Source of the DNA: Sphingobacterium prati
GTDB taxonomy: Bacteria > Bacteroidota > Bacteroidia > Sphingobacteriales > Sphingobacteriaceae
NCBI RefSeq assembly: GCF_013167215.1
Contig: NZ_JABJWY010000016.1
Coordinates: 300,995 to 364,994 of the forward strand
Reading direction: 5' to 3'
DNA: 64,000 bases
This document shows, in pieces, positions 54,977-62,816 of the stretch (the first letter of the stretch is position 1; each line of letters begins with the position of its first letter). Both the position numbers and the translations under genes were made by a program. The notes under the pieces are model-generated. The model saw nothing but the letters and a program-made list of their open reading frames with translations, was not told the DNA's origin and searched no databases.

Positions 54977-55528
54977 ATGCGAAATATGAGTCTAGAGGAT
55001 CTTTTTCTTTTGGTGAAAGAATCAAATGAAGGCGCATTTGACGAACTTTATCATCGTAGCTGGAAGAAGTTGTATGGAATCGCTGTTCGAAGGTTACAAG
55101 ATGAAAATGTCGCAAAAGAAATTGTTCAAGATATATACATTGACTTATGGGAGAAACGTGATCGCAAAACGATCCAAGATATAGACCATTATCTTTGCCA
55201 AGCTGTGCGTTTTAAAGTGATCGACAAGTTTAGAAAAGAGAAAAAGTATTTTGACGAACTGGAAACATTGGTCGAAAAGTTGAGTGACGGATCAACTGCC
55301 GATGAGCGATATATACAAGTTGAACTCCAAACCATACTCAACGGATGGATCGCACGTATGCCACACAAACGTAGAGCGATATTCCAATTGCGGTACAACG
55401 AAGATAAGACGGTCAAGGAGATCGCTAAATTGCTTGGAATATCTACCAAAACCGTTCAAAATCAATTGCTCAATACAACAAACACGTTAAAAGATCTGAT
55501 ACACAAAATTCTTTTCATGTTTTTTTAA
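54977..55528 (+). CDS. ECF (FecI-like) RNA polymerase sigma factor
   Basis: The 183-aa protein has region 2 at about 15-85 (AFDELYHRSWKKLYGIAVRR, EIVQDIYIDLWEKRD) and region 4 at about 120-175 (MPHKRRAIFQLRYNEDKTVK, LGISTKTVQNQLLNTT). Two ATGs (54977 and 54986) could start it. It heads the third SusC/SusD operon; FecR begins 66 nt after its stop. Confidence 0.92.
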   Translation: MRNMSLEDLFLLVKESNEGAFDELYHRSWKKLYGIAVRRLQDENVAKEIVQDIYIDLWEKRDRKTIQDIDHYLCQAVRFKVIDKFRKEKKYFDELETLVEKLSDGSTADERYIQVELQTILNGWIARMPHKRRAIFQLRYNEDKTVKEIAKLLGISTKTVQNQLLNTTNTLKDLIHKILFMFF

Positions 55529-55594
55529 TTTTTTTTGGGAATTACCAGGGGTGACAACGACATATAGGAAAGGGACCATTATAAACCATTTGAT

Positions 55595-56725
55595 ATGTCT
55601 GAAAGGAAACGTCATGTTCGTGCAGTTTTAAAAGATCTTCTCGACCGATATATTTCGGGGAGTGCGAATCACAAGGAGCAAAAGCTTGTCGAACATCTGT
55701 ATGATGCCATGGACAGAGGTAAATCTGAGACTGACGATCTAGCGCGTATCGGTGAAGAAATCAAAGCAGGGGTGCAGCAGCGCATTGGAAAACCTCGGGT
55801 ATCTGCTTTCCGTCTACATACAGCCTGGTACGCAGCCGCAAGTCTATTTGTGGTGCTGGGCATATATATATCTTATCGGATTATCGACCATTACAATACC
55901 ACTGACAGGCCGCAACAGGCAAATCTCCAAAACCCATCTTTATTCGTTGGCAGTCAAGAGCATTTTGATCTATTGGATACATTGCCTCCAGGTAGTCATT
56001 ACATGACCATAAACGAGGAAAAAGTACTGGCACTTGGCACACTCACGCAAACGGCCGGTAACAGTAAACTACGGATTGAGAATCCTTCGCGACGGGTCTT
56101 TTCAGTTTTGTTGGACGACAGTACACAGGTGTGGCTCAACTATATGGCATCACTAGAGCTTGATCCCAACTTCAATAAGGGCAACCGCTCTGTACATGTT
56201 AGGGGAGAGGTTTTCTTTGATGTGCATAAGCAGTACGCTATGGGACGGAAAGTTCCCTTTTTGGTTCACTCTTCCTTACAGACCATTGAAGTTCTCGGTA
56301 CCAAATTCAACGTTAATACCGCCAACGGCTTGGAGGAAAATGTACTGTTGAGCGAAGGCAGTATCCGACTTACACACAATCACTACGGTACCCAAGTGCT
56401 GATTAAGCCCGGTCAACAGGCTTTCGTACAGGAAGATAAGCCGAATATTTTACTGATCCAGTCCAAGAATATCGAAAAAGCCAATGCGTGGCGAAAAGGC
56501 TTATTTTACTTCGATAATGAAAACTTTGCGGATGTCGTACTTGAATTTGAACAGTGGTATGGAGCTGATATTGATATCGAACCAGCGATCGCAAATCTTC
56601 CGATCACGGGTATGATCAGCAGATATGAAGATATTCGGGAAGTCCTAAATATCATTAAAATGACCAACAATATAAACTATTCAGAAAAGAAAGGAAAGAT
56701 ATATGTAACACAAGCAAATCCGTAA
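55595..56725 (+). CDS. FecR-family anti-sigma regulator
   Basis: The 376-aa protein has a cytoplasmic part (1-77), a helix (about 79-97, WYAAASLFVVLGIYISYRI), a FecR domain (about 160-275, LLDDSTQVWLNYMASLELDP and VRGEVFFDVHKQYAMGRKVP) and a DUF4974 end (about 300-376, LPITGMISRYEDIREVLNII). It carries the signal from the SusC STN domain to the sigma factor. Confidence 0.92.
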   Translation: MSERKRHVRAVLKDLLDRYISGSANHKEQKLVEHLYDAMDRGKSETDDLARIGEEIKAGVQQRIGKPRVSAFRLHTAWYAAASLFVVLGIYISYRIIDHYNTTDRPQQANLQNPSLFVGSQEHFDLLDTLPPGSHYMTINEEKVLALGTLTQTAGNSKLRIENPSRRVFSVLLDDSTQVWLNYMASLELDPNFNKGNRSVHVRGEVFFDVHKQYAMGRKVPFLVHSSLQTIEVLGTKFNVNTANGLEENVLLSEGSIRLTHNHYGTQVLIKPGQQAFVQEDKPNILLIQSKNIEKANAWRKGLFYFDNENFADVVLEFEQWYGADIDIEPAIANLPITGMISRYEDIREVLNIIKMTNNINYSEKKGKIYVTQANP

Positions 56726-56730
56726 AAAAA

Positions 56731-56756
56731 ATTAGGAATGCTGCTACATTCCTAAT
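56731..56756 (+). promoter_or_regulatory. Perfect hairpin between FecR and SusC genes
   Basis: ATTAGGAATG (56731-56740) and CATTCCTAAT (56747-56756) form a perfect 10-bp stem with a CTGCTA loop. A run of A precedes it and no T-run follows, so it is more like an attenuator or processing stem than a full terminator in this direction. It sits in the same place as the hairpin at 47053. Confidence 0.5.
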
Positions 56757-56804
56757 CGTGCCGTAAAGGCTTTGGATAATGATCAACTATTAATCAATTT
56801 TCAA

Positions 56805-59800
56805 ATGTATAAATTACTTATGACATCCCGCAAACAAATTAAGTTTGCGCGAAACTTTTTATGCCTTTTTTTTGGCTGTCTTGTCTGGTTATTTAGTTCA
56901 GCCAGGCCATTTTTTGATGTCCAAAAAAACATTACCCTAGATTTTAACAACCTTCCAGTTAAGCAAGTATTTAAAGAGCTAAATTCCAAAACGGGGTTAA
57001 AATTTATTTATTCGCCAAACGATATTGACGATTCCAAACGTATTTCGATGACGTTCAGAGATCAGCCGATAAAGGTGGTTCTGGATCGAATTTTTTCAAC
57101 TTTAAAAGCCTCTTATACCATAAAAGACAATACGATCATCGTAAAGCGTTTGGACAGGCAAGCTACAGTTCAGGAGGATCGTGTGGTGTTCGGTCGTGTG
57201 GTCAACCAGCGCCAGATTGCCCTAGCCAGGGCAACTGTGAGCAGCGGCCAGGGTAAAAATACAACTTCTACCGATGAGGATGGTCAGTTTAGGCTCAAAT
57301 TGGACCTTCAGGATAGCTATTTTATAGTGAGTTTGGTCGGCTATGTAAGTCAACGCGTGGCGCTTAAGGCAAGTGGAGATTATACTGTAGTGCTCGCCGA
57401 CAGCGTTAGCGCGCTGGATGAAGTTGTCGTCGTCGGTTTTGGAACACAACGGCGAGCTTCTGTGGTAGGGGCAATCACAACTATTGAACCCAAACGATTG
57501 CAGATTGGAACTTCCCGTTCCATGAGCAATAATCTTGCTGGACAACTGGCGGGCATCATCGCTGTACAGCGTTCCGGCGAACCGGGTTATGATAATTCGA
57601 ATTTTTGGATACGTGGTATCAGCACTTTCGGGGGAAGCCGCAGCCCATTGATTCTTGTCGATGGAGTAGAACGTTCGTTGGACAATATGGATCCCGAAGA
57701 GATCGAATCATTTTCGATCTTAAAAGATGCCGCAGCAAGTGCGGTCTATGGTGTTCGTGGCGCAAATGGTGTGATCCTGATCAACACCAAAAGGGGTAAG
57801 GTGGGAAAGCCTAGTGTTTCTGCCCGTTTTGAGCAGGGCATCACATCTCCCATCCAGCTTCCTAAGTTTGTTGGGGCTGCTGATTATCTGGAGATTATGA
57901 ACAGTATCCGGGAGGAGCGAGGTGAACAGGGATTATATTCTAAAGAGCGAATCGAAAATATCCGGAACCAAACTGATCCAGATCTTTATCCAGATGTCAA
58001 CTGGCTCGATGCAGTACTCCGCGATCGTGCTGGGAATTCAAGAGGCAACGTGAGCGTCAATGGGGGCTCGGATATCCTGCGTTATTCCTTGGTTACCTCC
58101 TATTATCGCGAGGGTGGGTTGATTGAACGTGATGAGAAACAGGCCTGGAATTCTTCCTCCCGTTTAAACCGTTATAATGTACGCTCCAATGTGGATATTA
58201 ATGTCAGTCCGACCACGCTCTTCCGGCTCAATATTGGAGGCTATCTGCAGGATCGGACCCGTGCGCCCCAAAGTGTGGATGACCTATTTCAGGAAGCATT
58301 TACGATTCCTCCATATGTCCATCCCACCATTTACTCTTCAGGTGAGATACCACGTACGCCACAGCGTACAAATCCCTGGGCTTTGGCAACGCAACGTGGC
58401 TATGAACGCATCAGCGCAAGCAAAATTGAATCCTTATTTGCTGTAGAGCAGGATCTTTCGTTTTGGCTCAAGGGATTAAAAGCAAGGGGGCTTTTCTCGT
58501 TCGACAGGTATTCAAACACGTCCGTTGTAAGGAGTAAAAGTCCGGATTATTATAATCCAGCCATCGGTCGGGACGAAAATGGGAAATTACAGCTTGTGAT
58601 TGACAGCTATGGCCAAGAGTTTTTAGGTTATGAAAAAAACTCAGACTGGGGCGATAAAAGCATGTACCTCGAAGGAGCCATCAACTATACCCAGTCTTTT
58701 GGCAATCACAATGTAGAAGGTATGTTCTTGTACAATCAGCGTAACTACGATAATGGTGATCTGTTGCCTTATCGGAATCAAGGAATAGCCAGCAGATTTT
58801 CCTACAACTATAACAATAGGTATATTGCTGAGTTCAACTTTGGCTATAACGGATCCGAAAACTTTGCTCCCGGCAAACGCTACGGTTTCTTTCCTTCCTT
58901 TGCCTTGGGTTGGTACATATCCGAAGAACCATTTATGGAACAGCTGAAAAGTACAATTTCTAAACTTAAACTTCGCGGTTCGTATGGACTTGTCGGTAAC
59001 GACAAGCTTGATGGCCGTCGGTTCGCTTATATTACGACCATTAATGAGACTGGCGGTTACTCCTGGGGCTTAAACAACGACTTTAAGCGTGCAGGCCGTA
59101 TGGAAGGCGATCAGGGGAATAGTAGCCTTACTTGGGAGACAGTCGCCAAATCCAATATTGGTGTCGAACTCGGATTATGGCGAGCATTAGAATTCCAGCT
59201 TGATTTATTTAATGAGAATCGCGAAGACATTTTTATGCAGCGCCGCTCCATTCCCGGTTCCAGTGGTTTTACCAATGCACCATGGGCAAATTTTGGGCGC
59301 GTCAACAATAAAGGTATAGATATGTCACTTGAGTTGAACAAGCAGTTGAATCCAAATTTTTTCCTTTCCGTGCGTAGCACCTTTACCTATGCCCGTAATA
59401 AGATCCTGGAGCAAGATGAGCCTATTGCAGTGGTGGGAAGCACACGTTCCTCTACCGGCCGGCCGATTGGGCAGCTGTTTGGCTTTATTGATGAGGGACT
59501 GTTTACTGATGCTGATTTTTCAGATGTGTCCAATGGTACACTACGTCCCGATATCCCGCGGCATACATTCGGGCCGGTTCGCCCCGGCGATATCCGCTAC
59601 CGTGACCTGAATAGTGATGGAGTCGTCGATGCACTTGACAGAACAGCAATTGGCGGTACCGAAGATCCACAGATCGTATTCGGTTTTGGCTCCAACCTGC
59701 GGTACAAGGCCATTGATTTTGGCTTCTTTTTCCAGGGAATTTCGCGGACCTACCGCATTATCGGTGGTTCTAATTTTATTCCAGGAAGTGCCAATGGTGC

Positions 59801-60155
59801 CATGGGGAATATATTTGACAATGTTTCAGACAGATGGACTGTGAGCAACCCCAGCCAGGATGTTTTTTACCCACGGTTGTCCGATTACCAAAGTGCCAAT
59901 AACAATCTGGCATCTACTTGGTGGTTACGCGATATGAGCTTTGTTCGTTTGCGCAATGTTGAGGTCGGATATAGCTTACCGCCAAAATTGCTAGACCATC
60001 TTTCCATCCGAAATTTTAGAATATTCCTACGTGGAAATAATTTGTTAACAATCAGCGATTTTAAGCTTTGGGATCCCGAACTGGGTTCAAATAACGGCAT
60101 GCGATACCCAATAATGAAATCGGTATCGATGGGTCTAGAGTTAAATTTTAAATAG
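56805..60155 (+). CDS. SusC/RagA-family TonB-linked outer membrane protein with STN domain
   Basis: I chose ATG 56805 (1116 aa); a TTG at 56772 is possible, and ATG 56820 equally fits the signal (FLCLFFGCLVWLFSSARP). Domains: STN (about 40-115, NNLPVKQVFKELNSKTGLKF), carboxypeptidase-like (about 128-200), plug (about 203-340, DEVVVVGFGTQRRASVVGAI, SRSPLILVDGVERSLDN, SFSILKDAAASAVYGVRGAN) and a barrel ending SMGLELNFK. It forms the import channel with the SusD protein 9 nt downstream. This operon has no enzyme gene, so the ligand class cannot be guessed. Confidence 0.93.
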   Translation: MYKLLMTSRKQIKFARNFLCLFFGCLVWLFSSARPFFDVQKNITLDFNNLPVKQVFKELNSKTGLKFIYSPNDIDDSKRISMTFRDQPIKVVLDRIFSTLKASYTIKDNTIIVKRLDRQATVQEDRVVFGRVVNQRQIALARATVSSGQGKNTTSTDEDGQFRLKLDLQDSYFIVSLVGYVSQRVALKASGDYTVVLADSVSALDEVVVVGFGTQRRASVVGAITTIEPKRLQIGTSRSMSNNLAGQLAGIIAVQRSGEPGYDNSNFWIRGISTFGGSRSPLILVDGVERSLDNMDPEEIESFSILKDAAASAVYGVRGANGVILINTKRGKVGKPSVSARFEQGITSPIQLPKFVGAADYLEIMNSIREERGEQGLYSKERIENIRNQTDPDLYPDVNWLDAVLRDRAGNSRGNVSVNGGSDILRYSLVTSYYREGGLIERDEKQAWNSSSRLNRYNVRSNVDINVSPTTLFRLNIGGYLQDRTRAPQSVDDLFQEAFTIPPYVHPTIYSSGEIPRTPQRTNPWALATQRGYERISASKIESLFAVEQDLSFWLKGLKARGLFSFDRYSNTSVVRSKSPDYYNPAIGRDENGKLQLVIDSYGQEFLGYEKNSDWGDKSMYLEGAINYTQSFGNHNVEGMFLYNQRNYDNGDLLPYRNQGIASRFSYNYNNRYIAEFNFGYNGSENFAPGKRYGFFPSFALGWYISEEPFMEQLKSTISKLKLRGSYGLVGNDKLDGRRFAYITTINETGGYSWGLNNDFKRAGRMEGDQGNSSLTWETVAKSNIGVELGLWRALEFQLDLFNENREDIFMQRRSIPGSSGFTNAPWANFGRVNNKGIDMSLELNKQLNPNFFLSVRSTFTYARNKILEQDEPIAVVGSTRSSTGRPIGQLFGFIDEGLFTDADFSDVSNGTLRPDIPRHTFGPVRPGDIRYRDLNSDGVVDALDRTAIGGTEDPQIVFGFGSNLRYKAIDFGFFFQGISRTYRIIGGSNFIPGSANGAMGNIFDNVSDRWTVSNPSQDVFYPRLSDYQSANNNLASTWWLRDMSFVRLRNVEVGYSLPPKLLDHLSIRNFRIFLRGNNLLTISDFKLWDPELGSNNGMRYPIMKSVSMGLELNFK

Positions 60156-60164
60156 CATTAACCA

Positions 60165-62048
60165 ATGATGAAGATGAAAATACAACATAAGATTACCCGA
60201 GTATTAGTGCTGGCGGCTTTGGGTATCACAATGGGGGCCTGTTCGAAATATCTTGACAAAAGCCCTGATGATCAGCTTACCCTTGAAATGATTTTTAAAG
60301 ATAAGACCAGAACGGAAGATTGGCTGGCGGGTATATACAGCAATGTGCCCGATCCTTATTGGGGAAATACGCGGACGCTGGGCTGGGATCCACTCTCTGA
60401 TGATATGGCTCCGTCTACCGGTTGGGAACAGTTTGGCTGGTCGGTTATTGGTATGCAGACTGGGAACTGGAATCCGAGTACATCCTGGGACCCCAATTAT
60501 TGGGTGGAGCTTCCCAAGCGTATCCGTTCGGCCTATATTTTTCTGGACAATGTCAAGCCCAACCCTGCGCAATTGGTGACCGAAGAAGAGGTCAACCTAA
60601 TGAAAAGCGAGGCCCGCTTTATGATTGCCTATTATTATACACTTTTACTGGAAACCTATGGTGCAATACCATTCCATCTTGGTTTGTCAGATCCCAATGC
60701 ACCTGCTGAGGAACTGATGATTGGACAGACTCCCTTTGATCAGGTGGTACAATGGGCAGATAAAGAACTATTGGATTTATCGGAAGTTCTGCCAGCAAGG
60801 TATAGTGCGGCACAAAAGTATGGTCGGGCAACTTCCATAATGTGTCTGGCGGTCAGGGCACGTCTTCTTTTATTTGCAGCAAGTCCATTGGTCAATGGAA
60901 ATACATCCTATGCTGGTTTTACCAATAACAAAGGTGAAGCGATATTTAATGCTACTTATACGGCAGATAAATGGAAATCCGCAGTGGCAGCGTCCAAGCT
61001 CCTTATCGAAAAAGCTGAGGCAGCCGGGCACAAATTGTATATAGAATATAATAGTGATGGTTCTGTTGATCCATTTCTATCCTATCAGAACATGTTGTTC
61101 CGTAGGCCACAGGACGGCAATGAAGAGATTCTTTTTGCCCGGCCCGACTGTAATTTCGGGGAGTATGACCGCCATGCTCAACCTAGGGGAACTGGTGGCA
61201 ACGGGGGATTAGGGATTACGCAATCATTGGTCGATGCCTTCTTTATGGAGAATGGCAGGACCATCGACGATCCATTGTCCGGCTATCAGGAGAAAGGTTT
61301 TTCAAAAACTGCAGAAGTCAGAAATACGCGTTGGGTCGAGTCTCAGGGCAATGGCAAAGTTACGTTAGAGGGAACTTATAACATGTATACCCATCGCGAA
61401 CCGCGCTTCTATATTTCTGTATTATACAATGGAGCCTGGTATAGGAGGGAAAATCGCACCACGCAGTTTTACAGCGGCAACTGGGATGGAGGGCCTACCC
61501 ACGATGCGCCACAGAATGGCTATCTCATCCGGAAGAAAGTTCATCCAGACCATGACCCGCGCAATAACACAAATCCTTATCGGCCGGGTATACTTTATCG
61601 TTTGGGAGAGGCTTATCTGAATTATGCCGAAGCCCTCAACGAGACGGAACCCAATCATCCGGATATCTTAAAGTACGTCAATTTGATCCGTGTGCGTGGC
61701 GGAGTACCACAATATGGAGCTGGGCCTAATGCACTGCCTGTACCGGCTTCACAAGAGGCGATGCGCAAGGCCATTAGGAATGAACGTCGTGTAGAGCTCA
61801 ATAATGAAGGAATCCGTTACCGCGATATTCGACGCTGGAAGATAGGAGAGACCACATTGAATGGAAATTTTTATGGGATGAATTTTTCCGGAACTGAAAA
61901 GGACGATAGTGAGTCTAATCCCAAGGCTTTTTTCAAACGTTCGGTCTATCAAAAGCGCATTTTTACTGGAAAAAACTATTGGTTTCCAATCCCGCAAGCT
62001 GAAATAGACAAGAATCCAAATTTGGTACAGAATCCCGGTTGGAACTAG
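60165..62048 (+). CDS. RagB/SusD-family lipoprotein
   Basis: The 627-aa protein has a lipobox MGAC (Cys26) after MMKMKIQHKITRVLVLAALG, and the SusD fold: LMKSEARFMIAYYYTLLLET and the C-terminal RLGEAYLNYAEALNE, AIRNERRVELNNEGIRYRDI, RRWKIGE signature. At 627 aa it is the longest SusD here, with an insertion rich in Trp/Gly/Asn (GWDPLSDDMAPSTGWEQFGW, near 70-90) that may line the ligand site. It ends the third operon, and a terminator follows at 62079. Confidence 0.93.
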   Translation: MMKMKIQHKITRVLVLAALGITMGACSKYLDKSPDDQLTLEMIFKDKTRTEDWLAGIYSNVPDPYWGNTRTLGWDPLSDDMAPSTGWEQFGWSVIGMQTGNWNPSTSWDPNYWVELPKRIRSAYIFLDNVKPNPAQLVTEEEVNLMKSEARFMIAYYYTLLLETYGAIPFHLGLSDPNAPAEELMIGQTPFDQVVQWADKELLDLSEVLPARYSAAQKYGRATSIMCLAVRARLLLFAASPLVNGNTSYAGFTNNKGEAIFNATYTADKWKSAVAASKLLIEKAEAAGHKLYIEYNSDGSVDPFLSYQNMLFRRPQDGNEEILFARPDCNFGEYDRHAQPRGTGGNGGLGITQSLVDAFFMENGRTIDDPLSGYQEKGFSKTAEVRNTRWVESQGNGKVTLEGTYNMYTHREPRFYISVLYNGAWYRRENRTTQFYSGNWDGGPTHDAPQNGYLIRKKVHPDHDPRNNTNPYRPGILYRLGEAYLNYAEALNETEPNHPDILKYVNLIRVRGGVPQYGAGPNALPVPASQEAMRKAIRNERRVELNNEGIRYRDIRRWKIGETTLNGNFYGMNFSGTEKDDSESNPKAFFKRSVYQKRIFTGKNYWFPIPQAEIDKNPNLVQNPGWN

Positions 62049-62078
62049 CACGGAATGTCTTTTTTTTGCGTAATATTA

Positions 62079-62112
62079 AGCCGCTTGGGGTATCCTAAGC
62101 GGCTATTTTTTT
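62079..62112 (+). terminator. Terminator of the third SusC/SusD operon
   Basis: AGCCGCTTGGG (62079-62089) pairs with CCTAAGCGGCT (62094-62104) over 11 bp with one G-T pair and a short loop, followed by ATTTTTTT. It also covers the stop codon of the minus-strand remnant at 62095 and may work in both directions. Confidence 0.85.
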
Positions 62113-62618
62113 CCAATTGTTATCTTTTAATGATAGATCATCAGAGGCAGATTCAGACCTGAATCGTTGGTTAAAACGGTCCGTCCGTTGCTGCGTATGG
62201 TTCCAGCCCGTAAAATAGATGACAACATTCTTATCGAGGCTGTCAGCCTCCAGTAAAATTTCCGCTAAGGTCATGGTATTATACTTCCCTCTGAATAGTG
62301 CATCTTCAATATTATGTGGAGAATCTTTTTTATTTTTTTCTATCCCCATATCTGTGCTCGTTTGTTGCTGTTTTGCTGCAAGACTTTTAAAAATGCCCAG
62401 GCATCAAAATAAGTGTAATCTTTCGACGGATCGGCTTTTAGATAGTTATAAAAGTCTTCTACCTCGTTAAAGTCTAACGGAATTTGCAAGAGCAACTTGT
62501 TATCTGCTACCCAATTTTTAAGGTCTACGTTTTTATTTTTAAGCGCTTTGGTTGCATCATGAGACCGTTTTAAGAAAGGAAATTGAAAAAAATAGTGCTG
62601 TACATTGCGAATTTGCCG
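62095..62618 (-). pseudogene. Decayed thioredoxin-like gene in two frames
   Basis: Two minus-strand frames abut. The first (62618 to a TAG at 62340) has no start codon but reads like protein (WVADNKLLLQIPLDFNEVED, SKDYTYFDAWAFLKVLQQNS). The second opens with an ATG at 62349 that overlaps the end of the first in another frame, and runs to 62095 (84 aa). The second contains LDKNVVIYFTGWNHTQQR, which lines up with the FTGxxCxNCR active site of DsbD-type thioredoxin domains with both cysteines gone. I read this as a frameshifted, 5'-truncated, redox-dead remnant. A pair of real small genes is the alternative. Family assignment is tentative. Confidence 0.45.
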
Positions 62619-62816
62619 CTAAAAATAGGACACCGCATGTGTTCCGGCTGGCATTCTTCGGAGCTGATCCCAGAGAGAAGCGGTTTAGGAATCGTATACG
62701 CTTCTGTTAGCCCAAACTTTCTTTACTTCATTTGAAATCCTTAGTTTTGTAGCCATCACACCATGGTTACAAAGCTAACATGGTTGTGGACAAAACTTAA
62801 TTTGACAACCTACAAA
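62619..62816. other. Leader region of the TPR gene with a long inverted repeat
   Basis: The 198-bp stretch has no gene. TAGTTTTG at 62742-62749 is a perfect -7 box, and an inverted repeat with 16-bp arms (62741-62756 and 62763-62778, two G-T-type mismatches) surrounds the expected start of transcription near 62756. No good -33 box is visible. Confidence 0.45.

Noticed and set aside
56772..56804. TTG start for the third SusC gene
   Set aside because: It adds 11 residues before a normal signal-peptide region; ATG 56805 or 56820 fits better.
30498..62048. Calling the SusC/SusD units polysaccharide utilisation loci
   Set aside because: None contains a glycoside hydrolase, polysaccharide lyase or sulphatase gene, so the glycan label is not supported by the sequence.
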